A DNA stretch of 64,000 nucleotides from Hyphomicrobiales bacterium 4NK60-0047b (GTDB lineage: Bacteria > Pseudomonadota > Alphaproteobacteria > Rhizobiales > HXMU1428-3): the NCBI GenBank assembly GCA_040367435.1, contig BAABWY010000006.1, positions 1-64,000 of the forward strand. Direction: 5' to 3'. Below the pieces are notes generated by a model that saw only the letters and a program-made list of their open reading frames with translations, made no database searches and was not told the DNA's origin. This document shows positions 25,258 through 35,507 of this stretch, piece by piece (within the stretch, counting starts at the first letter, position 1; the number at the start of each line of letters is the position of its first letter). A program made the translations under genes and the position numbers.

Positions 25258-27000
25258 TTAAAATTGTTTTCTTTTTACTATTGTTTTTGAACCATCGGAG
25301 TAGACGAGTTGATAATAGATGTTTGAAATACCTTCAGGAGCTTTATAGAAAAAGACAGATTTCGCTTTAAAATCGTATTTGTTGAATTTCCTGTTTTTAA
25401 TTCTATTTAATATGGCCTCTGGATTCATATTTAATTTGATGAGATGATTTAGATCATCTTTGTGTGTGCCAAAATGTATAGCAGAAACTTGTCCCCACCT
25501 CATAAACTCGTCTATCCTATGACCTTGAGGCAAACATTGAATAGATGGCTTTTTGCTATTATTTCCATAGTTGTGGCAATAAATATCTTGAGGTTTTTTC
25601 AGAGCATTAATATATGTCTGGATAGTTTTTATCGGATCAAACTGGTAACTGTAAGGCCCCAAAAATTGACCATCTTTATTTTCAATTTTTAAATCAATAG
25701 TTTCTTTTTCTGGAATAGGTATACCAAACCTATCGGAGCGACCTTGTAAAAAGCCTTGGCCATCAATGTCGTAATAAATTGTATAATCGAGCTTTCTTAT
25801 TTCACTGTCACATACGCCGGCAAATAAATTGATACGAAAATGGAAGTCACCTTCAATAATTATTCTTGGATGGAAGAAAGCTTCTGCGTAAGGGGTTTCA
25901 TTTTTGCTGCCAGTTGGTTTCAATGGAATAGAGCTGTTCAAGCCGCTATAGTTATTTCTGGGAGCGTTTACAATAAGATCTAAATTGAAACGCTTACCAT
26001 TTTTATCAAAAAGTGCTCCGTATATTTTCTCTTTAGGTGTCAAAGAAAACATTTGAGGAAAACTTAGGCATATTCTTTGATTGTAAGGTTCTTTCTTTGG
26101 GCAATTATCAAGGTTGAGCTCAAATTTATACTGGTTCTTATTTCTTCCCAAAGCCAATTTAGTCCAATCTTTGTTGCATATGTGGGAACTGATGAGGCAT
26201 CCCCCTGTATTGCATTTTGCAAATGCATTGCCAGAGTGGTCATCAACAAGGTGGCGTTCCGTAATTTCTAAAGCTTTTTTGGTTAAATCAATTTGTTTGG
26301 TCGGTCCGCTCCATTCATGTGAGGTATAGCGGAGTATAAGTTTATCAGATGGCCTAAAATTATTCATTATGCTTGTTTGTTGAAAGTTTTTGCCATCCCT
26401 AGATAATTCTAAGATAGCGCTATAGGGCATGTTTTTCGCCCCGGGCACATAAATTTTGATCTCTCCTGCATGGGATGTTGATCGAATCTGATTTGACAAA
26501 GTTAGGAAATCTAATTCGGGAGGATCTTTTTTGGCGGCCTGTGAAGGCGGTTCAATATACGTTTTTTGAGGTCGCTCATTTATTTCCGTCTCAGAAGTTT
26601 CACTTTGATCGATCTCATTATTCAAACCAAAAATTAAATACAGCACCAGGAATGGGGAAATTATCAAAAACAATAGGTAGAATTTATATTTCTCAAATAT
26701 TTTTTCAAATTTATGAACGAAAGAACTTTCTCTATCAGCTTGATTTAACGTTGTACGAAAGTTCTCAAAATCTTTACGATCTGTTGTGCCGCATATGGCC
26801 ATCAAGATATTTGACACAGTTTTTTTATCTATTGAATTTGTTATTAAACGTTCAATCTTGCCAATTGTCTTGCGATCCAAATTAGCTGCTTTTGCTAATT
26901 CGTTTTGTGTATCGCCAGCTTTTGTTCGTCGATCACGCACATAACGGCCAAAATCTTTAAGAAATTGCGGATCAGTTTCAACGTTGCTTCTATCACTCAT
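25258..27000 (-). CDS. Membrane-tethered XRE regulator with a large outer domain
   Basis: 580 residues. Residues 12-70 form a Cro/C1-type helix-turn-helix (TQNELAKAANLDRKTIGKIERL). One TM helix at 107-126 is followed by about 450 residues that should lie outside the membrane, beta-rich, with several Cys (CNTGGCLISSHIC). A cytoplasmic DNA-binding head joined to an extracytoplasmic sensor by a single helix recalls one-component membrane sensors of the CadC kind, but with an XRE head. It is transcribed away from the transfer cluster at 27177, so the shared 176 bp region is the likely target. The outer domain is unrecognised. Confidence 0.7.
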   Translation of the reverse strand: MSDRSNVETDPQFLKDFGRYVRDRRTKAGDTQNELAKAANLDRKTIGKIERLITNSIDKKTVSNILMAICGTTDRKDFENFRTTLNQADRESSFVHKFEKIFEKYKFYLLFLIISPFLVLYLIFGLNNEIDQSETSETEINERPQKTYIEPPSQAAKKDPPELDFLTLSNQIRSTSHAGEIKIYVPGAKNMPYSAILELSRDGKNFQQTSIMNNFRPSDKLILRYTSHEWSGPTKQIDLTKKALEITERHLVDDHSGNAFAKCNTGGCLISSHICNKDWTKLALGRNKNQYKFELNLDNCPKKEPYNQRICLSFPQMFSLTPKEKIYGALFDKNGKRFNLDLIVNAPRNNYSGLNSSIPLKPTGSKNETPYAEAFFHPRIIIEGDFHFRINLFAGVCDSEIRKLDYTIYYDIDGQGFLQGRSDRFGIPIPEKETIDLKIENKDGQFLGPYSYQFDPIKTIQTYINALKKPQDIYCHNYGNNSKKPSIQCLPQGHRIDEFMRWGQVSAIHFGTHKDDLNHLIKLNMNPEAILNRIKNRKFNKYDFKAKSVFFYKAPEGISNIYYQLVYSDGSKTIVKRKQF

Positions 27001-27176
27001 ATTTACAGCCCACCTAATTTTTATGAAAAGCGTCTAAAAAACTTATTAAGTCCCTTAATTCCCCTGCCAATTCCCAGCATTCCCCCTCGTTAGTCTCGAC
27101 AAAGTTATTCAAATTACTCATTTTTTTCTATGTCAGCTCGGCAACAAAAAAAGTTTTTTTAAGAAAGGTAGGCCCC

Positions 27177-28190
27177 ATGGCGCTTAGCATAAAAAAGGAA
27201 GACTATGGTGATGCGCCCTCATCACCGGACATCAAAAAAGATGTGATTTCAAAAATGATAGGCATGGATGATGCTTTAGCAAAAGTGAAAGCATATGCAA
27301 TTTCAGTATTCCAACGTTTTTCTGGATTTGACCCTGAAGACGTAAAACAGACGGAAACTGAGCTTTTAGCAGAACAAAGTCGCCTGCAAACGGAAGCTGA
27401 AAAGATTGATAAAGAGCTTGAAGGCACCGATGAATTTGTCGAAAGACCAACAGATGAGCCGATAGCGGAAAACGCTACAAGCTTTAAATTGAAGATAGGC
27501 CTCGGCTTAGGGTTGAGCGCCATTTCTGCCCCAATGTTGGTGACAACAATGGCTGGCATTGTAACTCAGAGCACGCGCTTCGAATTTATCATAGAAGCCC
27601 CTTGGAAAGCGATTTTATTCATTTTCCCAATCTTGCTTATGGTCTGGGTTTTAGCCGAAAAACACGATGATATGAGAACCGAAGGTGAGCAAAAAGACTT
27701 TCGTGATTTGCTGAATAATATCACCATTTATGGCTTTTTATGCTGGAGTGTTTGCTTTGTTTTAGTGAACGTCGTTGGTGGGAGTTCAGCTGCGTTTAGT
27801 ACGCCATCGCAGGCCATAGAAACAGCTTTTGTGCTGCAGTTGATTTCTCAAATTTTCCTTGAGGTGACCGGCGGTGCTGCCGTTAAAATCTCTCTACTCA
27901 AACTTTATTACGGCACATTCAAAACGGTTCAAGTGATGAACCTTCCCTTCGAGGCTCTCAAAAGGCGGAAATTGGCTAATGAGACAGCCCTGAATGAGGT
28001 ACGTGGTGATTTGCGCATCATTCGTCGGCATCGCTCATCCCATAAAGCCTCTCAAAATGAATATGTTGTCGAATGCGAAGCTTATTTCAATCAGTTGCAA
28101 AAAGAGCATGCCGCTCAGAACCGTGCGTCTTCAGCAGCAGCAGCTGCTGCTGCGGCAGATCATCAATTGAAAATGGTTGTTTCTAATTAG
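27177..28190 (+). CDS. Polytopic membrane protein of the transfer cluster
   Basis: 337 residues. The cytoplasmic N-terminal part is helical (coiled coil about 60-80). Four TM helices lie roughly at 108-130, 146-163, 182-203 and 220-240, and the charged C-terminal tail has a run of eight Ala near residue 320. First gene of a plus-strand run ending at 32833. Family not recognised. The position ahead of a coupling protein suggests a membrane part of the DNA-transfer apparatus. Confidence 0.6.
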   Translation: MALSIKKEDYGDAPSSPDIKKDVISKMIGMDDALAKVKAYAISVFQRFSGFDPEDVKQTETELLAEQSRLQTEAEKIDKELEGTDEFVERPTDEPIAENATSFKLKIGLGLGLSAISAPMLVTTMAGIVTQSTRFEFIIEAPWKAILFIFPILLMVWVLAEKHDDMRTEGEQKDFRDLLNNITIYGFLCWSVCFVLVNVVGGSSAAFSTPSQAIETAFVLQLISQIFLEVTGGAAVKISLLKLYYGTFKTVQVMNLPFEALKRRKLANETALNEVRGDLRIIRRHRSSHKASQNEYVVECEAYFNQLQKEHAAQNRASSAAAAAAAADHQLKMVVSN

Positions 28191-28201
28191 GAGTTAAAAT
28201 C

Positions 28202-29545
28202 ATGAATTGGAATATGAAAAATCTTTTAATGTCAGGGCTTGTTGCAAGCGCTTTAACTCAAAGTAGCCTTCCTGCAAAAGCTGAAACCTATGGCGTCGTG
28301 CTTCCTCTCATAACGTCAAACAACGAACAAGTGATTGTTAAAAAGGCCTTAAATGAGATCATCGTAAAACGAGCTAAGCCCAATGATAAAATTTTCATTC
28401 ATGATGGTGTTGGTAATCGTCTTATCGCAATTGCTGAATTGCCGGATAGAAAAGTTCTTCGGTTTCCCAAGGTGCGCATGAAATATGCCCGGCAAGCCTT
28501 TGCAAAAGTTGTGTCGTTTATGGGTATGCCAGATTATCCAAGCGATCATGCACAACCCTATCAAATATTTAGTACCTTGGCAGATGAGGTGCGCAATCTT
28601 TATCCAAAGGAAAAACTCTACGTTTTGTATATGGGCTCACTGTTAGCACATGATGATAAGGCTACAGATATGTCAATGTTGAACGGCTATTATCCATCAG
28701 ATGCTCATTTAAAAGTTGATGGTTTCGTATCCCCTTATGGGATTGCAGACAGACCAAACGCTCAAAACAAGACGACCTATCATATTTGTAATACGGATGA
28801 CCGGTTTACTAGCCGTGAGCATTACAAGGCAGTGCATCGGTTTTGGAGCTTAAGCGTTAGCGCTCAGGGCGGTAAACTTGCTACTTTTACCACTGATATG
28901 GGCATTTGCTTAGCCAGGTTTTTAAAAAACAGTGAACCAGCGGTGAACTTCACACCGCATCCATCAGAGACCAAACCAGAAATGCTGCAAGTTAAAGCGC
29001 CTAAGGTCACTGTTAAAAAAACATCGCAAGTTAGAACCATTCGCCGTGAAATGCCACAAGCTCAATTAACGAAGAGACAAGGCGCACGATTTTTAGCAAC
29101 GGATGTTCCCATTGAAACCGGGGCAGCTTCTAAAAGTATTGGTTTGGCAAAGCTAGGCATCAGGTGGGACAAGGAAATTGACCTTGATATTCATGTAATC
29201 GCATATCCCGGCGCTAAGAGTTTGTCTTACATGAACCCCAAAATTGACGAAGGACGTTTTGATAAAGATTGGCGCGGCTCACCGAATGACCAGCATGCTT
29301 ATGAATATGTTGAGTTTAATACACCGCTTGATTTGAAGAAGATGAAAGTATTTGTCAATTTTTTCGGTGGACGCGTGGTCGGCGGTGCCCGCGGTGTTTT
29401 GAGAATATGGCTTGAGAAACAGGGCGTTTGGGAAAAGAGCTTTGTGATACCCGCAAGTAAGGGCAATCAGGGAAAAAACTCAAAACAACATTGGGTCTCT
29501 ATTTCGCCAAAAGAAGTTCTTCGATTAGCCAATATAGGGAGATAG
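28202..29545 (+). CDS. Exported protein of the transfer cluster
   Basis: 447 residues, signal peptide (cleavage near AKA-ET). The first part (about 25-240) has an alternating strand/helix pattern. The C-terminal domain has LGIRWDKEIDLDIHVIAYPG and later GGARGVLRIWLEK, the kind of beta-sandwich that carries a D-x-D-x-H metal-binding loop. It lies 11 bp after the membrane-protein gene and 4 bp before the coupling-protein gene, clearly one operon. Function not known. Confidence 0.6.
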   Translation: MNWNMKNLLMSGLVASALTQSSLPAKAETYGVVLPLITSNNEQVIVKKALNEIIVKRAKPNDKIFIHDGVGNRLIAIAELPDRKVLRFPKVRMKYARQAFAKVVSFMGMPDYPSDHAQPYQIFSTLADEVRNLYPKEKLYVLYMGSLLAHDDKATDMSMLNGYYPSDAHLKVDGFVSPYGIADRPNAQNKTTYHICNTDDRFTSREHYKAVHRFWSLSVSAQGGKLATFTTDMGICLARFLKNSEPAVNFTPHPSETKPEMLQVKAPKVTVKKTSQVRTIRREMPQAQLTKRQGARFLATDVPIETGAASKSIGLAKLGIRWDKEIDLDIHVIAYPGAKSLSYMNPKIDEGRFDKDWRGSPNDQHAYEYVEFNTPLDLKKMKVFVNFFGGRVVGGARGVLRIWLEKQGVWEKSFVIPASKGNQGKNSKQHWVSISPKEVLRLANIGR

Positions 29546-29549
29546 GTAA

Positions 29550-30035
29550 ATGAGTATCACACGTCCCTCTTACAAAGAATGTGCGTTTGCAAACATGCAA
29601 GCCCTTGGTGCTTTTGTGAGCGCACTGATATTCCAAAATTTCTGGAGTTCACAAGCTGGAATTTTTAAATATTTTGTTCTCTTCATCACTGGAGTTTTAG
29701 TCGCAAAACTTGGTTGGCAAGCAGTTTGGAATTTTTATGAAGATTACCGAACCAGATTGGCATGGATTAAAGCACAACGTCCTGCAACAGAAAAACATGA
29801 TGGCCGTTATGCTACTTATGAAGAAATGGCAAAGGCCGGTATGTATGAACCTAAAGGGCGCATTCTAGGGCTTGATGACGAAGGGCGGCTGCTCTTCATA
29901 CCTCATAAACTGAAGCCCTCATTCGAGTACATATTAAGTCCGCAAGGCAGCGGTAAGACTTCAACACGTTCGATGAAATCTTCACTACTTTCAGCCCTGA
30001 TTTGCAAACGTGACAGGAGGATTTCTAATGACTGA
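29550..30035 (+). CDS. Coupling protein (VirD4/TraG type), N-terminal half
   Basis: 161 residues. Two N-terminal TM helices (about 16-32 and 38-55) are followed by the start of the ATPase domain up to the Walker A motif SPQGSGKTST (near residue 133), then 25 more residues to a TGA. A complete coupling protein would continue here. The next gene, in the +1 frame, carries the rest, and the two overlap by eight bases (ATGACTGA). Coupling proteins bring the relaxase-bound DNA to the secretion channel. Confidence 0.75.
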   Translation: MSITRPSYKECAFANMQALGAFVSALIFQNFWSSQAGIFKYFVLFITGVLVAKLGWQAVWNFYEDYRTRLAWIKAQRPATEKHDGRYATYEEMAKAGMYEPKGRILGLDDEGRLLFIPHKLKPSFEYILSPQGSGKTSTRSMKSSLLSALICKRDRRISND

Positions 30036-31602
30036 AACTCCCCCAGCAGTCTTTATCAATGATTTGAAAGATGAAATTGTCCCCGTTCTGGAAAAAGGAT
30101 GGAAGCAGTTTGATGTTGACGTCAAACTTTGGGCACCAGCAGGCAGTTCATCAAAGCTGTTTACTCATACCAATTATAATTTTTTGGAAGCACCCATTGA
30201 TTGTTATTGGAATGATGACTATGCAACTGAAAATATTGGTGCCTTTTTCAGAAGCCAATTAGATATTACCAATCCCCCTCCAGCCCCTGATGCAATGAAC
30301 GTGTTCTTTAGTGCTAATGGACGCCGGGCAGCCCAAGCAATTGGTAGTGAGTTAATCATCAATGAACCAGAAATCGCAACTCATGCAGAAATCTTCAAGA
30401 TCGCTTCTGACCCACCGCGAGCCAAAGAGCTCATGCGAAAGGGGGCGATGCGCAAATATTCCGAGCACGATCTTTTTGCAAATGATTCAACACGGGCTTG
30501 TAAAGCGGTCTTATCAGCTTGTGAGGGGAAAAACCAACATCATTTTGCGGATTTTCTAAGTTACGTCTCAAATCCACTCGTTGCCTTCGATGAAAGCGGC
30601 TATTTAGGACAATCGGGACGTCACGCTGTTGAGAGACTCTCTGATATTCGAAAAGGGTCGAAACCAGAGGTGATCGTCTGTAGTATCCCTCTCTCACATC
30701 TGAGTGACATGCGCATACCAATTAGTTTGTTTGCCAATGCGATTTTTACAGCCATAAAAATGCACCCTCATGGCCGCGCTGTACACGCCATTTTGGACGA
30801 GTTTACAGCTTTGAATTTGCCCAACTATCATAAAGACGTCATCACGTTAAGAGGGCTAGGTTGCACGTCAGAAGTTTATGTTCAAAGCAAGCACGCCTTA
30901 GCCGATGCAACATCAGATAAAGCAGAAGCCACAATTTTTGACCAAAGCGACATCGTCACTTATTCAGCAATCACAGATTACAAAGTCGCCAGTGAAATCA
31001 GTTCGATGATTGGCTCAACAAGTAAGAAAGGATTTAGCGCCAATGTCGGAGATCGCTTCAGCGAACTAAGTTTTGGTGTTCAAGATGTTGATGTGCCGCT
31101 TATTACGCCGCAAGCTTTAATGGCACTCCCGAAGGATATGCAGTTGATTTTTGTGCGCGGTATGCGTCCGATCAAAGCGAAAAAGCTCCCATATTGGGAT
31201 CTAAAGGGTTTCCGCGAATTTACAAATGATAACCCTTTGGAAGGTCCGATGCCAGCCTCTGAAGCCAAAGCCGAAATTAAAATAAATAAGCAGAGTGTGG
31301 ACGTTATTTGGCCGAAAGTGCCTGAGACATTTTCCAAAGCAACAAAAGAGCAGAATAGCTTCCTGAAAGCGATTAACCCGGCGTCTTTTCTTTGGTTGTT
31401 GATCGCATTTCCGCTGTATTTGAGTGCTTTAGGTTGGTTCAATATTCCCTTACCAGTTCTTAGAACCCAATACACCTATTCTGGCAGCTACACCGCACCA
31501 CGAATTCATACATGTGAGTATATTGCCCTAAACGGCGCACGGTTTAGACGGGCCACAGGGCAATGTTCTTTGATCTCATGGGATTATGGAGGGGCGCTAT
31601 GA
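30028..31602 (+). CDS. Coupling protein (VirD4/TraG type), C-terminal half
   Basis: 524 residues from the ATG at 30028, which has a near-perfect AGGAGG seven bases upstream. It begins with FINDLKDE, the strand that normally follows Walker A, and contains Walker B HAILDEFTAL (near residue 256) and the QSKHAL sensor region. A hydrophobic helix near the C-terminus (FLWLLIAFPLYLSALGWF) is unusual for this family. Strong initiation signals argue for two cooperating subunits and against a fresh frameshift, but a sequencing error cannot be excluded. Confidence 0.75.
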   Translation: MTETPPAVFINDLKDEIVPVLEKGWKQFDVDVKLWAPAGSSSKLFTHTNYNFLEAPIDCYWNDDYATENIGAFFRSQLDITNPPPAPDAMNVFFSANGRRAAQAIGSELIINEPEIATHAEIFKIASDPPRAKELMRKGAMRKYSEHDLFANDSTRACKAVLSACEGKNQHHFADFLSYVSNPLVAFDESGYLGQSGRHAVERLSDIRKGSKPEVIVCSIPLSHLSDMRIPISLFANAIFTAIKMHPHGRAVHAILDEFTALNLPNYHKDVITLRGLGCTSEVYVQSKHALADATSDKAEATIFDQSDIVTYSAITDYKVASEISSMIGSTSKKGFSANVGDRFSELSFGVQDVDVPLITPQALMALPKDMQLIFVRGMRPIKAKKLPYWDLKGFREFTNDNPLEGPMPASEAKAEIKINKQSVDVIWPKVPETFSKATKEQNSFLKAINPASFLWLLIAFPLYLSALGWFNIPLPVLRTQYTYSGSYTAPRIHTCEYIALNGARFRRATGQCSLISWDYGGAL

Positions 31603-31604
31603 GG

Positions 31605-31910
31605 TCACTTCGTTTTCGTGCGATCAAGCTCCTCTTCAATCATTGTAATATGATTTTGAAGAACGTCTTTCATGCGCAGAAGTTGGGAATACCAGATGGT
31701 TGCATTTTGAGAGGTCAATTGACCTTTCGGGACAATAAGCTTGATGAGTTTTTCAAACAAAGTCTCAGCAATCATAACCCGTGGAATCTCGGCCTGCTGC
31801 ATAAGAGAGATCAATTGATCCACATGGCCTTTTGCAATTTCACGATTTTTATTTTTGGTGAAATGACTAAGCGAGAGATTGCTATTCGCCGGGGTTTGAG
31901 TGTCGTCCAT
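31605..31910 (-). CDS. Small helical protein opposite the transfer operon
   Basis: 101 residues on the minus strand between two plus-strand genes. It is charged and helical (IPRVMIAETLFEKLIKLIV, then LLRMKDVLQNHITMIEEELDR). Composition is more protein-like than the overlapping plus-strand frame (31563-31970), which I reject. No clear ribosome-binding site. Function unknown. Confidence 0.5.
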   Translation of the reverse strand: MDDTQTPANSNLSLSHFTKNKNREIAKGHVDQLISLMQQAEIPRVMIAETLFEKLIKLIVPKGQLTSQNATIWYSQLLRMKDVLQNHITMIEEELDRTKTK

Positions 31911-31969
31911 GAAACAAGCATATCAGAAAATAAATTCACTCTGCAAACTTTAATGAAAGGAAGGGGCTA

Positions 31970-32833
31970 ATGGCACGACGGTTTGAAGAGTTTTATAAAG
32001 CAGAAAAAGGTACGTTAACAGCCGAATTCCAAAAACAAAATCCGGATTATTTCAGTGCGTTGCAAAGTCGTCCAGAAGACCTAAGAAGGGTGGTCAAAAT
32101 TCTTGAGCATACTGAAGAAACGGTCAAGGCTCATGAGCTAGAACAAAAAGAAATTCATCAAATGCGCGTTGGTGAAGAGGTCGTGCGTATCTTTGAGGAA
32201 CGGGCAGAGCATTTGGGGCTCGTCGCTGATGAGGTGAAAGCCGATATTATATCAAGTCCTTCACTTCTAGAAGAAGCCAGAAAACGCATCACCGAATTAG
32301 AAAAATCAGAAATCCAAGACATTCGCAAGAATGGAGAAACCGCAGCAAAAGTCATTTCAGAAATGGCAACCTCACATCAGAAAGGACACATGATGAGTGA
32401 AGAAGAAATGAAACATTTTAAAGCCGAACTACATGAAGCCGTCGATACAGCTCAAAGAGCAAGAACCCAGGCTTCCAAGCTATTTTACAACGAAAGAGAA
32501 AACCTGATCGAACAAGCAAAAGCCTCCGGGTCACAAGAACCAGAGAAAGATGTCGGCAGCGCGCAAGCTGAAATCAAAAGAAACATCGATAAACAAGAGC
32601 ATAAGGATATTCATGCTGTGTTTGAAAAATATGGCTGGGAAAGAGGCAAGAAAGCGGTTGAATTCAAAGACGGCCCTGAGCCCGTAAAAGACGAGCATGC
32701 GCGAGAAGAATTGGTGAACCATGTTCAAAACTATGTTGAAAAAAATCTCAATCAAGACATTGAAACTGCAAGTCAAGATGAGAGACAAACAATTGAAACA
32801 TCTCACGAAGAGGACGTAACGCCAGAGCACTAA
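31970..32833 (+). CDS. Coiled-coil cytoplasmic protein
   Basis: 287 residues, very rich in Glu, Lys and Gln, almost all helix with coiled-coil periodicity (about 25-190), no membrane segment. Good ribosome-binding site (AAGGAAGGGG). Last gene of the transfer run. It may act as a relaxosome or coupling accessory; no family recognised. Confidence 0.6.
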   Translation: MARRFEEFYKAEKGTLTAEFQKQNPDYFSALQSRPEDLRRVVKILEHTEETVKAHELEQKEIHQMRVGEEVVRIFEERAEHLGLVADEVKADIISSPSLLEEARKRITELEKSEIQDIRKNGETAAKVISEMATSHQKGHMMSEEEMKHFKAELHEAVDTAQRARTQASKLFYNERENLIEQAKASGSQEPEKDVGSAQAEIKRNIDKQEHKDIHAVFEKYGWERGKKAVEFKDGPEPVKDEHAREELVNHVQNYVEKNLNQDIETASQDERQTIETSHEEDVTPEH

Positions 32834-32928
32834 CGGCACACCAGTGAATGCAGAGGTCTCAAAATTAGCTAGGCCGAAACGAAACTATGTTCTATATATG
32901 TTCTCAGAAAAAATGTAAGGAGTTTTTG

Positions 32929-33129
32929 ATGAAAGGACAGAAATATGATAAGACATTAAAGCATGCACTTGGGCTAAATTACACCCTGCCCAGCATTCCC
33001 GTTAGCAAGCTTGCTGACACCGATGAAAAGGTTGAGGCGATAGTAAAATTTATCGCCAAACGTGCTGCCGAAAGTGATTACGCCGAGCTCTTGCGGGCAA
33101 TCAAAACAGATGACAATGCCGACGATTAA
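32929..33129 (+). CDS. Small protein ahead of the integrase (directionality-factor candidate)
   Basis: 66 residues from the ATG at 32929 (AAGGAG 7 bases upstream), beginning MKGQKYDKTLKHALGLNY. It ends 14 bp before the integrase and is surely co-transcribed. Recombination directionality factors of serine integrases are often small proteins encoded next to the integrase, so that is the leading guess. It has no recognised motif. Confidence 0.6.
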   Translation: MKGQKYDKTLKHALGLNYTLPSIPVSKLADTDEKVEAIVKFIAKRAAESDYAELLRAIKTDDNADD

Positions 33130-33143
33130 CAGGAGCCAATCAC

Positions 33144-34916
<1,773 letters not shown>

Positions 34917-35176
34917 ACAAAATAAAAATCTTACCTCGCTTCAAAGGGGGCCTCCCAATAAAACGAACCAAGCATTATACACATGGTGCATAAAAAACGA
35001 CTTTACAAGGCTGAAAAGCCATAAAATCAAGGTAAGAGAAAGCTTTATAACAGCTTAAAATAAAAAGAAAAGCGAAAAATTATTTTTTCTTACATCTCAC
35101 CCAATAAAATGTAAAAAGCTGTATAACCTGAAGGCACATTAAAAAGAGCGCCAAAAATATTTATATGAATATTTTA
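34917..35176. other. Upstream region of tRNA-fMet
   Basis: About 260 bp without a gene. It should hold the tRNA promoter on the minus strand; no clear box was fixed. The remaining intergenic DNA up to 35507 is filled by two L elements. Confidence 0.4.
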
Positions 35177-35279
35177 AGGAGGAACTCAGTCCACTTAGGG
35201 CTAAAGGACATGAAGTCAGCGCAGTTGCTAGTGGGCAACCGAAGCACAACAAAAAGAGCTTAGTCGTGAGAGAAAATAA
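35177..35279 (+). repeat. L element, degenerate copy with S hairpin
   Basis: Shows the L blocks in order: a GGAGGAACTCAG start, GGACATGA, an S hairpin (35219-35247, GTTGC/GCAAC), and the tail AGTCGTGAGAGAAAA. The first hairpin is weakened (CTCAGTCC against GGGCTAAAG). It is the shortest copy. Confidence 0.6.
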
Positions 35280-35322
35280 ACCGCCTAAAGCGTATAATTT
35301 ACAATGCGAAGATTTACAATGC

Positions 35323-35493
35323 GAAGAAGGAGCTCAGCCCTATTCGGGCTGAGGGACATGACGCCAAGGCGTCAGGTGCACCAGATCAGCCCGAACGGAG
35401 CGAAGCGAGTAGCGGATAAGCTGATTGTAAGAAAAGCGCCGCCCCTCGGAGGCTCAAGCGCCAGAAGCGCTTGAAATAGCCGTGAGAGAAAAC
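35323..35493 (+). repeat. L element upstream of pabB
   Basis: Full copy: H1 CTCAGCCC/GGGCTGAG with a TTC loop, GGGACATG, H2 GACGCC/GGCGTC, block GCCGCCCCTCGGAGGC, H4 AAGCGC/GCGCTT and the tail TAGCCGTGAGAGAAAAC, which ends 14 bases before the pabB ATG. It lacks an S hairpin and instead has about 60 bp of unique sequence. A 15 bp direct repeat (ATTTACAATGCGAAG) precedes it. Confidence 0.65.
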
Positions 35494-35507
35494 AAGGTAA
35501 GCGAAAT

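Noticed and set aside
31563-31970. Plus-strand frame opposite 31605-31910
   Set aside because: Overlaps the end of the coupling protein and has an implausible composition; the minus-strand frame looks more like a protein.
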